Shown here one piece after another: positions 52,204 to 63,106 of a stretch of DNA of 64,000 bases. The position numbers were made by a program, and so were the translations under genes. Below the pieces are notes generated by a model, which saw only the letters and a list, made by a program, of their open reading frames with translations, made no database searches and had not been told where the DNA came from. The stretch is from Lachnospiraceae bacterium (lineage in GTDB: Bacteria > Bacillota > Clostridia > Lachnospirales > Lachnospiraceae): assembly GCA_024696005.1 (NCBI GenBank), contig JAILHF010000019.1:17722-81721 (forward strand), given 5' to 3'. Position 1 is the stretch's first letter. The number at the start of each line of letters is the position of its first letter.

Positions 52204-54756
52204 TCAATCCTCGGGCATCACAAAAGTCAGGAAACGGTTTCCGCTCGCGGCAAAGATCTTGCCCGCTTCCGTCCTGCTGATCTTGTGCACCTGCTCCGAA
52301 GCCCCCGGCTCCAGAACCACCACGCTCACCTCATTGTATCCGATCAGGAGCATGCCGCTGCCGTCATCCAGCTCTGCCAGCACAGGCTTCTCGTTCGCAA
52401 CATAATAGAGCACCGTTTCCGGCAGCACACCGGAAAGGTCGAGCACCTTTGCGCCCGGCAGCTCACTCTGCAGCACGGTCGCTGCCGATGCACCGCGCTT
52501 TAATCGCGGCAGGGTTTCGGTCTCCGTCCCCTCATAATTCAGCCAGGTGTCGATGCACAGCGCAAGCTCGTCCTGCTTTTCGTCCCCCGTCTCGTGAACC
52601 CCTCCGCTGATCGCCATGATCTGGTTCTTCACAGGCAGCGAAGTCCTGCAATAGAGCAGGGTCCCCGCATCGTCCCGCACCGTTCCGCCCGTCTCCCAGG
52701 CATAGTTTACGGCGTCATAGGCCCGCAGCGTGCGCAGGCTCAGTCTCCCCCGCGCGAATACATTGTAATATGCCGGAAGATCGGCTTCCTTATCCGGACA
52801 GATGCTGCGGTCACCCTCAAAGATCACCTGCTTCGGCTCCATGAACTGCATCGTGGAGGTGTTGACCTCGGAACGCAGCACCAGCTGCTGAATGGTCTCG
52901 AAACGCTCGGTGACCACGCTCTCCAGATAGTTTTTGTTTCCCGTGCTGTTGTTATTGTCCAGGATCTGGTCATCCTGCTCGGGTACCAGCATCCCTTCCT
53001 CGTTCTTTGACATGCGGATCAGTGTGATCATGCCCTCGTTCTGCCGGATGCCGGTCACATAGATCCCATCCTGCCTGTATTCCTTCAGGATGCGCCCCTG
53101 CTCGTTCCGGATCCGCAGGGCATACATCGGCACGAGCTCGTGTCCGCTCTCGTCCCGCGTGATGTCCGCTCCCTTCGCAATGCCGTACACCAGGTCGCTG
53201 CCGAAAAAGGTGATCGGATAGAGCTTGTCCCCGGGATCCGCCTCGATCCTGGAGGAATTCCCGGACTGCATGTTCTTGAGCGTGATCTCGTCATCCGCGC
53301 TCCCGCTGCTCCAGGCCATCATCTCACCGCTCTCCGAACCGACCACGCCCTCGGCAGACACTCCCTCCGCCAGCAGACGTATGCCGCCGTTCTGTATCCC
53401 AAGCTCATAAAGCCTGTCATCCCGCAGGATATGCATGCTGCGCTCCCCTGCGAAACAGATGTGGTCCATGTCGCGCATCAGCTGGAGCGGGTCTCCGTCA
53501 TAGGGCACAAAAAGCTGCTCCTCCACACTGTTCTGCATGCTGTCGTATTCATACAGGACGATGCCGCAGCTGCCCTCGTGAATGCCGCAGCTCATGTAGC
53601 CGTACACCGCAAAGAGCACATCCCCCGTCTCTTCCACACGGAAGATGCGGATGTCGTTCTTTCTCGTGAGCGCACGCCTGTCCGCCATGTTGTCGCCGTA
53701 AAAGCCGAACACGGAGGCGAGCTTGTTGCCCGTGGAATCATAGGTAAAGAGACGGCCGCAGTTCGCAAAGGCCAGGATATGCCCGTCCTCGCTCTCCCGC
53801 CGCTCCAGCTCCGGGCTTATGATGCCCAGCTGGATCTTGTTCCCGACGATGACGGGATCCTTGTCGTTAAAGATCTGCTCCATGTCCCTTTCGTATTCGA
53901 GCAGATAGATGCGCTCCTTGCCGAGGCGCATGCGGTAATACTCCTCCACAAAGCAGTACTGGTCCCGGTCACCCTCCTTTACCTTCAGCAGATAATCAAG
54001 GCGGATCTGTGCCGAGTCGGCATCGATCTCGCGCACCGTTGCCCTGGTCTTTGCGGGCCGCGTCAGTTCCAGGCTGCCCCAGCTCACCTGCTCCGAGGAG
54101 GAATGGATGTCCACATGCGTAAAGCTGGAATTATCCCCCTGCTTGTTGCTCTCCAGCCAGGTCGGCAGCTCCTTCTTGGCCTTTTCCTTTTCGAAACTGG
54201 TCTCGTGGAAATAAAAGGCGAAATCGAGCTTGCTCCACAGATTACTCTCCGCCATCGGGATCACACGGGTATAATAGCGCAGGAATTTCCCGCTCTGCGT
54301 CTGCAGCAGAAAACAGAGCGAATAACAGGAACCCTCTTTCATCAGATCCTTCAGCGTGGCGCTGCCCGTTGCACATTCTCCCGCATGGGCATAATCAAAG
54401 ATCTGGCTCTCCTCGATCAGGCGTCCGTCCTGAAGGGAGCGCAGCTGAAAGCTCAGGGCTTCCACTTTCTCACCGTAAAGGTCGATTCGGAAATCCAGGC
54501 GCCGGTCCGTACCCAGCGGCGTGATATGCTCGTTCATCCGCAGGATGTTCTGCTCGCTCGTGTAGGCCTGCATCTCGTTGAATTCCATGTCGCCGCAGAG
54601 CAGGCACATGAGCGGATAAGCCGGAGGCGGCATCTCCGCCGTCATGTCGGTGTTGCCCCGGTTCATCAGATTGCTCAACAAAATAAGCGAGAGGACAAAG
54701 ATCCCCACGCAATACAGAAAGCGTATGATGCCTTTACTGATGTGACGGATGTGCAT
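52204..54756 (-). CDS. 850-residue membrane-anchored extracytoplasmic protein, unknown function
   Basis: An N-terminal helix (FLYCVGIFVLSLILLSN) anchors a large extracellular domain. Residues 60-400 look beta-rich; a repeating beta pattern between 300 and 600 could be a propeller-like fold. The last 100 residues contain PVLAELDDGSGMLLIGYNEV, a pattern seen in C39-like peptidase folds, though no catalytic triad was confirmed. It follows the atpC terminator by a few bases and lacks a ribosome site before its ATG, so the start is uncertain. It precedes the decarboxylase gene. No family is recognised. Confidence 0.6.
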   Translation of the reverse strand: MHIRHISKGIIRFLYCVGIFVLSLILLSNLMNRGNTDMTAEMPPPAYPLMCLLCGDMEFNEMQAYTSEQNILRMNEHITPLGTDRRLDFRIDLYGEKVEALSFQLRSLQDGRLIEESQIFDYAHAGECATGSATLKDLMKEGSCYSLCFLLQTQSGKFLRYYTRVIPMAESNLWSKLDFAFYFHETSFEKEKAKKELPTWLESNKQGDNSSFTHVDIHSSSEQVSWGSLELTRPAKTRATVREIDADSAQIRLDYLLKVKEGDRDQYCFVEEYYRMRLGKERIYLLEYERDMEQIFNDKDPVIVGNKIQLGIISPELERRESEDGHILAFANCGRLFTYDSTGNKLASVFGFYGDNMADRRALTRKNDIRIFRVEETGDVLFAVYGYMSCGIHEGSCGIVLYEYDSMQNSVEEQLFVPYDGDPLQLMRDMDHICFAGERSMHILRDDRLYELGIQNGGIRLLAEGVSAEGVVGSESGEMMAWSSGSADDEITLKNMQSGNSSRIEADPGDKLYPITFFGSDLVYGIAKGADITRDESGHELVPMYALRIRNEQGRILKEYRQDGIYVTGIRQNEGMITLIRMSKNEEGMLVPEQDDQILDNNNSTGNKNYLESVVTERFETIQQLVLRSEVNTSTMQFMEPKQVIFEGDRSICPDKEADLPAYYNVFARGRLSLRTLRAYDAVNYAWETGGTVRDDAGTLLYCRTSLPVKNQIMAISGGVHETGDEKQDELALCIDTWLNYEGTETETLPRLKRGASAATVLQSELPGAKVLDLSGVLPETVLYYVANEKPVLAELDDGSGMLLIGYNEVSVVVLEPGASEQVHKISRTEAGKIFAASGNRFLTFVMPED

Positions 54757-54760
54757 GCTT

Positions 54761-54795
54761 AAACCAAAAGAGACACGGCTTTCAACCCGTGTCTC
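54761..54795 (-). terminator. Intrinsic terminator after the ATP synthase operon
   Basis: GAGACACGG pairs perfectly with CCGTGTCTC across an 8-base loop and is followed by TTTTGGTTT on the minus strand, about 11 bases after atpC. It lies almost against the start of the next gene. Confidence 0.8.
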
Positions 54796-54805
54796 CGTCT
54801 TTCTC

Positions 54806-55204
54806 TTATTTCAGGCTGTTGATACGGGCGATGGATCGTTTCAACGCCGCTTCCGCCCTGTCGATATCCACATCGTCTCCGCGGGCCGCGATCCTTTCAC
54901 GGGCTCTTTGCCCGGCGCTTTCGGCGCGCTCCTCATCGATCTCTTCCGGCCATTCGACCAGCTCGGCCAGGACCGTAACGCGGTCCTGAAGGATCTCCAC
55001 GAAACCGGCATGCAGCGCCGCCTTCTTTTCCCCTTCCGGAAGCGTTATGATCAACACCCCGGGGCTTATGATGACGGTCATGGGCACATGGTTCCGGTAG
55101 ATACCCATCTCGCCTTCCGTCGTATTCAGTTCCAGCATCTCCGCCTCGCCCTCAAAAAAGACGCGCTCGGGAGTGATGATCCTAAGTGTGAATGTATCAG
55201 CCAT
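54806..55204 (-). CDS. atpC: ATP synthase epsilon subunit
   Basis: A 132-residue subunit with the N-terminal beta sandwich (FTLRIITPERVFFEGEAEML, ENTTEGEMGIYRNHVPMTV-type pattern) and C-terminal helix pair rich in Ala, Glu and Arg (ERIAARGDDVDIDRAEAALK). It belongs to the F1 central stalk and regulates hydrolysis. It is the last gene of the atp operon and lies about 50 bases after atpD. Confidence 0.93.
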   Translation of the reverse strand: MADTFTLRIITPERVFFEGEAEMLELNTTEGEMGIYRNHVPMTVIISPGVLIITLPEGEKKAALHAGFVEILQDRVTVLAELVEWPEEIDEERAESAGQRARERIAARGDDVDIDRAEAALKRSIARINSLK

Positions 55205-55255
55205 TACTTTTTTTCCCTCGCTGTCAACCTCCGGTTTCCTGCGGAAACCGTCGCG

Positions 55256-56653
<1,398 letters not shown>

Positions 56654-56730
56654 TTATCCTTTCTTTCTTTATCGTCTCGCGGTATCCGTCCCGGCTCGCT
56701 TCGCTCCCGGCTCCGGAAACCGCTCGCCTG

Positions 56731-57624
56731 TCAGCTTATCGCATCCGCACCGGCGATGATCTCGGTCAGCTCGGTCGTGATCTTGCCCTGACGTGCACGG
56801 TTATACAGCAGGGACAGATGATCGATCATTTCCGCCGCGTTGTTCGTCGCGTTGTCCATGGCCTGCATGCGCGCTCCGTTTTCGGAAGCCTGCGCGGAGA
56901 TCAGCGCGCCGTATACCAGGCTGGCGATATACTTCGGGATGATCAGGTTCAGTGCCTCTTCATCCTCGGGTTCAAAGTTCATCGGAGCATCCGCTTCTTT
57001 CTTTTCCGGGATCACAGCTCCGTCTTCACCCTCGTTCACTTCCTTTGCCGCATCGGTATCCACGGGCAGGAGCTTCAGGATCGTCGGGATGTGACTCACG
57101 GTATTCTTGAAGAAGGTATACGCCAGATAGATCTCGCTCACTTCGCCTGCCGCAAAGCCCTTCAGCAGCTCATCCGTAATGATCATGCCGTCCTTGTAGA
57201 CCGGCTCCTCGATCGCCTCGGAATAATCCTTCCGCAGAGTGTAGCCCATGCGGGCGCAGGCGTCCTTGCCCTTCTTTCCGATGGCATAGATCTCGGTATC
57301 CTCTTTCGAAAAACGGGGATCCCTCGTTACCAGCTTGATCAGGTTGGAGTTGTAGCCGCCCGCCAGACCCTTGTTGGATGTGATCAGGATAACGACCTTC
57401 TTCCCCTCACGGCCGGGCACCAGATAGGGATGCTCGATCCCGCTCGCCCTGCCCAGGATGCTGGTCACGGTATCATATACGGCGGTGAAGTAATTGCGGT
57501 TCTTCTCCGCTCTCTGTTTGGCTCTCTGCAGCTTGACCGTAGAGACCAGCTTCATCGCCTTGGTGATCTGCTGGGTGCTCTCGATGCTGCTCCGCCTTCT
57601 TTTGATGTCTCTGATGGATGCCAT
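56731..57624 (-). CDS. atpG: ATP synthase gamma subunit
   Basis: A 297-residue rotor stalk subunit. It begins MASIRDIKRRRSSIESTQQI and TKAMKLVSTVKLQRAKQRAE, the N-terminal coiled coil, and ends with the C-terminal helix RMQAMDNATNNAAEMIDHL and RARQGKITTELTEIIAGADAI, both invariant. An acidic insertion (around EVNEGEDGAVIPEKKEADAP) lies in the middle domain. It is 83 bases upstream of atpD. Confidence 0.95.
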   Translation of the reverse strand: MASIRDIKRRRSSIESTQQITKAMKLVSTVKLQRAKQRAEKNRNYFTAVYDTVTSILGRASGIEHPYLVPGREGKKVVILITSNKGLAGGYNSNLIKLVTRDPRFSKEDTEIYAIGKKGKDACARMGYTLRKDYSEAIEEPVYKDGMIITDELLKGFAAGEVSEIYLAYTFFKNTVSHIPTILKLLPVDTDAAKEVNEGEDGAVIPEKKEADAPMNFEPEDEEALNLIIPKYIASLVYGALISAQASENGARMQAMDNATNNAAEMIDHLSLLYNRARQGKITTELTEIIAGADAIS

Positions 57625-57645
57625 AAATCCGTATCCTCTATGTTT

Positions 57646-59148
57646 TTAGAAATCCTTCTTGAATTCCTCGATCGCCTTGACCAGCTTCTCTTCGATCTCC
57701 TTGCTCATCTCCTTCTGCGTGCGGATGCTCTCGGGGATCTCGGGATACTTGGTATCGACGTATTCAAACAGTTCGCTCTCGAAGCGCAGCACTTCATCCA
57801 CGGGGATGTCGAGCAGATACTTCTTGGTAGCGGCATAAATGATGATGATCTGGTACTCGACCGGCATGGGCTTGTACTGCGGCTGCTTCAGCATCTCACG
57901 GATGCGCTCACCCTGTGCCAGACGCTCCTTGGTATCGGCATCCAGTTCGCTGCCGAACTGGGAGAACGCTGCCAGCTCACGATACTGTGCCAGCTCCAGA
58001 CGGATGGGTCCGGCGATCTTCTTCATGGCCTTGATCTGCGCGGAACCTCCCACTCGGCTGACCGACAGACCGGCGTTGATAGCCGGACGGAAACCGGAGT
58101 TGAACATTTCGGTCTCCAGATAGATCTGGCCGTCCGTGATGGAGATGACGTTTGTCGGGATATAGGCCGACACGTCGCCTGCCTGCGTTTCGATGATGGG
58201 CAGAGCCGTAAGGGATCCGCCGCCGTAATCCTTGTTCATGCGCGCAGCACGCTCCAAAAGACGGCTGTGCAGATAGAATACGTCGCCGGGATATGCCTCA
58301 CGTCCGGGCGGACGTCTCAGGAGCAAAGAGAGTGTACGGTAAGCCGTGGCATGTTTGCTCAGGTCGTCATAGATGACCAGCACGTCCTCTCCGTTCTCCA
58401 TCCATTCCTCACCGATGGCGCATCCCGCGTAAGGCGCGATGTACTGCAGCGGAGCCAGCTCGGAAGCCGTTGCCGCAACCACGGTGGTATAAGCCATTGC
58501 ACCGTATTCCTCCAGCGTCTTCACGATAGAAGCCACGGTGGAAGCCTTCTGGCCGATGGCCACATAGATACATTTTACCTTCTGGCCTTTCTGGTTGATG
58601 ATCGTATCGATGGCGATGGCCGTTTTACCGGTCTGACGGTCGCCGATGATCAGCTCACGCTGTCCGCGGCCGATGGGAACCATCGAGTCGATAGCCTTGA
58701 TACCGGTCTGCAGCGGGGTATCCACGGACTGTCTCGTGATAACGCCGCTTGCCACACGCTCGATCTGGCGGAACTTCGTGGTACTGATGGGCCCCTTGCC
58801 GTCGATGGGCTGACCCAGCGCGTTCACGACACGCCCGAGCATCTCGTCGCCGACGGGAACTTCCACCACGCGTCCGGTGGTCTTTACCGTGTCGCCCTCG
58901 TTGATGTTACGGCTGCTTCCCAGAAGCACCGCACCAACGTTGTCTTCCTCCAGGTTCATGACCATGCCGTACACTTCACCGGGGAATTCCAGAAGTTCGC
59001 CCTGCATGGCCTTTTCCAGACCGTGCACACGGGCGATACCGTCAGCAACCTGAATGACGGTACCTACCTCGGAAACCTCCAGCTTGTCTGCATAGCGCTT
59101 GATCTGATCCTTGATCACCGAACTGATCTCTTCTGGTCTTAAATTCAT
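57646..59148 (-). CDS. atpA: ATP synthase alpha subunit
   Basis: A 500-residue subunit with Walker [36 protein letters not shown] at the N-terminus, [31 protein letters not shown] and [20 protein letters not shown]. It carries non-catalytic nucleotide sites and the arginine finger in the F1 head. It sits between atpH and atpG. Confidence 0.97.
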   Translation of the reverse strand: MNLRPEEISSVIKDQIKRYADKLEVSEVGTVIQVADGIARVHGLEKAMQGELLEFPGEVYGMVMNLEEDNVGAVLLGSSRNINEGDTVKTTGRVVEVPVGDEMLGRVVNALGQPIDGKGPISTTKFRQIERVASGVITRQSVDTPLQTGIKAIDSMVPIGRGQRELIIGDRQTGKTAIAIDTIINQKGQKVKCIYVAIGQKASTVASIVKTLEEYGAMAYTTVVAATASELAPLQYIAPYAGCAIGEEWMENGEDVLVIYDDLSKHATAYRTLSLLLRRPPGREAYPGDVFYLHSRLLERAARMNKDYGGGSLTALPIIETQAGDVSAYIPTNVISITDGQIYLETEMFNSGFRPAINAGLSVSRVGGSAQIKAMKKIAGPIRLELAQYRELAAFSQFGSELDADTKERLAQGERIREMLKQPQYKPMPVEYQIIIIYAATKKYLLDIPVDEVLRFESELFEYVDTKYPEIPESIRTQKEMSKEIEEKLVKAIEEFKKDF

Positions 59149-59174
59149 GGATCTGTCTCCTTCTATGTGAAAGA

Positions 59175-59723
59175 CTACGCGATCTGTATCTTGCCCAGCT
59201 CGCGCTTAAGTCCCTCCAGTTTTGTTCTGATACTGCTGTCCACCACACGGTCGCCGATCCGGATCACCAGACCGCCGATCAGGCTCTTGTCCACGGAATA
59301 ATGCATCTCCATGGTCTTGTATTTTGTGGTAGCGAGAAGCTTTGCCTCGATCTCTTTCTTCTGCTTGTCCGTAAGCTCCAGGGGCGAAGTGATATTCGCC
59401 ACACCGATGCCGCGGTATTCCTTGACCTGCGCCGTAAAATGCGCGAGGATCGCGGGAAGCTCGCTATAACGATCCTTGCGCAGCAGGAGTTTCAAAAAGC
59501 CCACCAGCTCCGCATCGGCTCTGCCTCCGAACACCTCCTCCAGAGTCTTTTCCTTCTCCTCTTTCGTCACCTTGGGGTGATTCATGAGCACGGAAAAATC
59601 CGGATTCTGTTCCAGGATCTTCTGCAAAGACTTCACTTCTTCATAAAGGCTGTCAACCTTGTTTTCCTCACACGCCAGGGAAAAGAGTGCGTCCCCGTAC
59701 GTGGCTGAAACTAGCTTCGCCAT
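59175..59723 (-). CDS. atpH: ATP synthase delta subunit
   Basis: A 182-residue peripheral-stalk subunit. It starts [20 protein letters not shown] and ends with the conserved [20 protein letters not shown] and [14 protein letters not shown]. It joins the b subunits to the F1 head. The first 13 bases overlap the atpF end. Confidence 0.94.
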   Translation of the reverse strand: MAKLVSATYGDALFSLACEENKVDSLYEEVKSLQKILEQNPDFSVLMNHPKVTKEEKEKTLEEVFGGRADAELVGFLKLLLRKDRYSELPAILAHFTAQVKEYRGIGVANITSPLELTDKQKKEIEAKLLATTKYKTMEMHYSVDKSLIGGLVIRIGDRVVDSSIRTKLEGLKRELGKIQIA

Positions 59724-60265
59724 GTATCGTTACCTATTTCCTTCAATGTCTCGTCTACCAGTGCGTCCTGCACGCTGGTGTCGATCCTTCCGGCCACAAC
59801 CTTACCCGCCATGAGGGAAGCGATGCTGACGATCTCCTGCTTCACCTCGTCGGAAACGCGCTGCTTCTCCAGCTCGGCTTCCTTATTGGCACGCTCGATG
59901 ATCTGGGCCGCGTCCTTGCGGGCATCGTCCTCGATCTTCTTTGCGTTGTTCTGTGCCTTCTTGCGCGCATCGGCAAGGATCTGTTCCACTTCCTTGTCCA
60001 CTTCGCGCAGCTTGGCTTCGTACTCTTCCTTCAGACGCAGGGCTTCTTCCTTATCGCTCTGTGCCGATTCCAGATCATTCTTTATCCTCTCACGACGGTC
60101 ACTCAGTACCTTTCGTGCGGGATTGAACAGGTTATAGGAAAGGATGAGGAACAGTACAAAGACCGCCAGCAGCGTAAGCCCCGAATCAAAGAGCAGCTGC
60201 AGGTCCAGACCGAACATACGCGGGTCCATCGTCGCGCCGGCTTCCAATAACATATTGATTCCCAT
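59711..60265 (-). CDS. atpF: ATP synthase b subunit
   Basis: A 184-residue subunit with one N-terminal membrane helix (LTLLAVFVLFLILSYNLF) and a long charged coiled coil (RKVLSDRRERIKNDLESAQS and following). It forms the peripheral stalk. A 20-residue extension with MLLEAGATMDPRMFGLDLQL precedes the usual membrane helix. It overlaps atpH. Confidence 0.94.
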   Translation of the reverse strand: MGINMLLEAGATMDPRMFGLDLQLLFDSGLTLLAVFVLFLILSYNLFNPARKVLSDRRERIKNDLESAQSDKEEALRLKEEYEAKLREVDKEVEQILADARKKAQNNAKKIEDDARKDAAQIIERANKEAELEKQRVSDEVKQEIVSIASLMAGKVVAGRIDTSVQDALVDETLKEIGNDTWRS

Positions 60266-60311
60266 TGGTCAGCCCGTTGCCTCCTTTCGTCCAGACTGTA
60301 AAATCTCTTCC

Positions 60312-61383
<1,072 letters not shown>

Positions 61384-61420
61384 TTAAGTGAGATCCTTTC
61401 TGCAATCGTTTTAAGCCGTA

Positions 61421-61909
61421 TCAGGACTCAGACGCTGCCTTCCTTGCTGCTTTGTACTCTTCTTCGCGCCTGTCCTGCTCCTCTGGGGAGATCATCTCAC
61501 GCTCGAAGGGGGCACTGCCGCATACCGCCACCGAGATCCGGTGCGTCAGAGGCTGTAAATATGCCGAGAGCTTCAGGGTGAACAATCCGATAAATGCCGC
61601 GATCGGATCTCCGATCCCGCTGACTGCCAGCACCGCCAGAAGCACCGCCATGGTGAAATACCTGACCAGATACCCGGCCACCATGACCTTGTTGGCTCCT
61701 GCCTCTCCGGCATCCAGCGCGCGGCTGATGGTATGCTCCATGTGCACCGCCACCAGTCCTGCCCCCAGCAGCCCGAGCCATAATCCCAGGCTGTAATATC
61801 CTTTCCGGTCCAGAAAGATCAGGATCAGGAGCTCAAATACCAGCCCCCATACCGGGATCCCGAGCCAAAGCTCCACTAATGTGCTATGGGCGATCCACTT
61901 TTCCTTCAC
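61421..61909 (-). CDS. atpI: ATP synthase subunit I (AtpI-like)
   Basis: A 162-residue protein with four membrane helices and a charged C-terminal tail (EEQDRREEEYKAARKAASES). AtpI-like proteins help assemble the c ring or supply Mg2+/Ca2+ and are often weakly conserved. It overlaps atpZ by 26 bases and lies directly upstream of atpB. The identification is by place and topology more than motif. Confidence 0.75.
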   Translation of the reverse strand: MKEKWIAHSTLVELWLGIPVWGLVFELLILIFLDRKGYYSLGLWLGLLGAGLVAVHMEHTISRALDAGEAGANKVMVAGYLVRYFTMAVLLAVLAVSGIGDPIAAFIGLFTLKLSAYLQPLTHRISVAVCGSAPFEREMISPEEQDRREEEYKAARKAASES

Positions 61910-62183
61910 GGTCTTCCTCCACTTTCATACCCGAAAGGCTTTCCGTATCGTTTTTAAAGTACCGCTTCGCTACGACCCAGATATTGCGGAAACCGGCCAA
62001 TGCACCAACGAAGAACAGAACGATCGTCCACCACACTGTGCCGAAATGCGCGTCCAGAGCGCGTCCCGCAAAGAAACAGAGAAACATCGGCACCAGCATA
62101 CTGATCCCGAATTGTGAGATCATCCCCAGCAATTCGACCGTACGCCGCCGATTTTTTTCCTTCTTTTCTCCCGACGCCCGCAT
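61884..62183 (-). CDS. atpZ: ATP synthase accessory protein AtpZ
   Basis: A 99-residue protein with a basic N-terminus (RASGEKKEKNRRR) and two membrane helices, including GMISQFGISMLVPMFLCF and FVGALAGFRNIWVVAKRYFK, typical of the AtpZ/AtpI-like subunit at the start of atp operons. It may form an ion channel with AtpI. The first ATG lies so close to the promoter (-10 box ends about 9 bases upstream) that translation would be nearly leaderless; no ribosome site is seen. Confidence 0.8.
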   Translation of the reverse strand: MRASGEKKEKNRRRTVELLGMISQFGISMLVPMFLCFFAGRALDAHFGTVWWTIVLFFVGALAGFRNIWVVAKRYFKNDTESLSGMKVEEDREGKVDRP

Positions 62184-62191
62184 ATTATAAT

Positions 62192-62220
62192 ATTATATAT
62201 TCTTTCCCAACGAATGTCCA
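62192..62220 (-). promoter_or_regulatory. Predicted promoter of the atp operon
   Basis: TGGACA, 17 bases, TATAAT on the minus strand. Transcription would start about 2 bases before the atpZ ATG. A second TATAAT lies 8 bases nearer to the gene, so the exact start is uncertain. Confidence 0.55.
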
Positions 62221-62265
62221 GTCTTGTTTTGTGTTTCCGCTCGCCGGTATCTGTCCGGTAAAATC

Positions 62266-62511
62266 GCCGGCCGGGCCAGCATGTGTTCGGTTCGCAGATA
62301 GATTCTCAACGCAACGGCAAGGCCATCATGTGTTCAGTTCACGGACCTTATCGAGCCGCCGGCGCTTAACGAGCGGGAGCCGGAAGGCGAAGCGCGAGTT
62401 TAGCGTCCGCTGCGAAGCGAGATAGAGCGAGAGCGTGTCCGGGGACGAACACATGTGGCCGCTGCCGCCGGAATCCAGCCCGCGATCCGAACACATGTGG
62501 CCAAGGCCGGC
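62266..62511. repeat. Double-armed palindromic element between iorB and atp
   Basis: Outer arms 62266-62295 and 62482-62511 (core GGCC-CATGTGTTCGG) and inner arms 62316-62340 and 62443-62466 (core GGCC-CATGTGTTC) fold around a GC-rich centre with more short stems. The CATGTGTTC motif thus occurs four times, twice in each direction. No gene is seen in this 350-base gap. Confidence 0.7.
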
Positions 62512-62532
62512 AACTTACCGAACAGGTGGCTC

Positions 62533-63105
62533 TTATGCGTTCTCGCCAAGCTCAAAAGCCTTTCGGTTCATCTCCAGGAATTTGGGCGGCACCATGGCCT
62601 CCAGCGTCCTCATCCAGGCGTCACGGGGCATGTCAAAGTAGTGGGAGAGCCGTCCCATCAGGACGATGTTCACCGCCTTGGCGCTGCCGGCCTCTTCCGC
62701 AAGTGCCAGGCAGTCGAGGGCATCCACCTTCACGCCGGCATCCTTCATGTGCTTTACCAGATCCTCCGGATACTGCATGGCACCCGTGATCACGGGCATG
62801 GGATCGATCTGCTGGATGTTCGTCACGATCTGTCCGTCCGGCTTCAGCCATTCCATCCAGCGAGCCGCCTCGAGCAGCTCGAACGAAACGATGTAGTCCG
62901 CCTCGCCCTTGTCGATCACCGGGGAATACACCTTGTCCCCGTAACGCACATAAGTCACCACGCTTCCTCCGCGCTGGCTCATGCCATGCACTTCCGATAC
63001 CTTCACATCATAACCGGCGTCCAGCAGGAGCTTTCCCAGCAGCTTGCTGGCCAGGAGCGAACCCTGTCCGCCCACGCCGACGATCATCACATTCTTTGTC
63101 TCCAT
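62533..63105 (-). CDS. iorB: Indolepyruvate:ferredoxin oxidoreductase, beta subunit
   Basis: A 190-residue gamma-domain-type subunit: NVMIVGVGGQGSLLASKLLG, VKVSEVHGMSQRGGSVVTYV and ADYIVSFELLEAARWMEWL. With IorA it oxidatively decarboxylates arylpyruvates to aryl-acetyl-CoA, reducing ferredoxin. The ATG at 63103-63105 follows GGAGGGTG by about 6 bases and comes one base after the iorA stop. The gene itself is intact although iorA upstream appears damaged. Confidence 0.92.
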   Translation of the reverse strand: METKNVMIVGVGGQGSLLASKLLGKLLLDAGYDVKVSEVHGMSQRGGSVVTYVRYGDKVYSPVIDKGEADYIVSFELLEAARWMEWLKPDGQIVTNIQQIDPMPVITGAMQYPEDLVKHMKDAGVKVDALDCLALAEEAGSAKAVNIVLMGRLSHYFDMPRDAWMRTLEAMVPPKFLEMNRKAFELGENA

Positions 63106-63106
63106 C

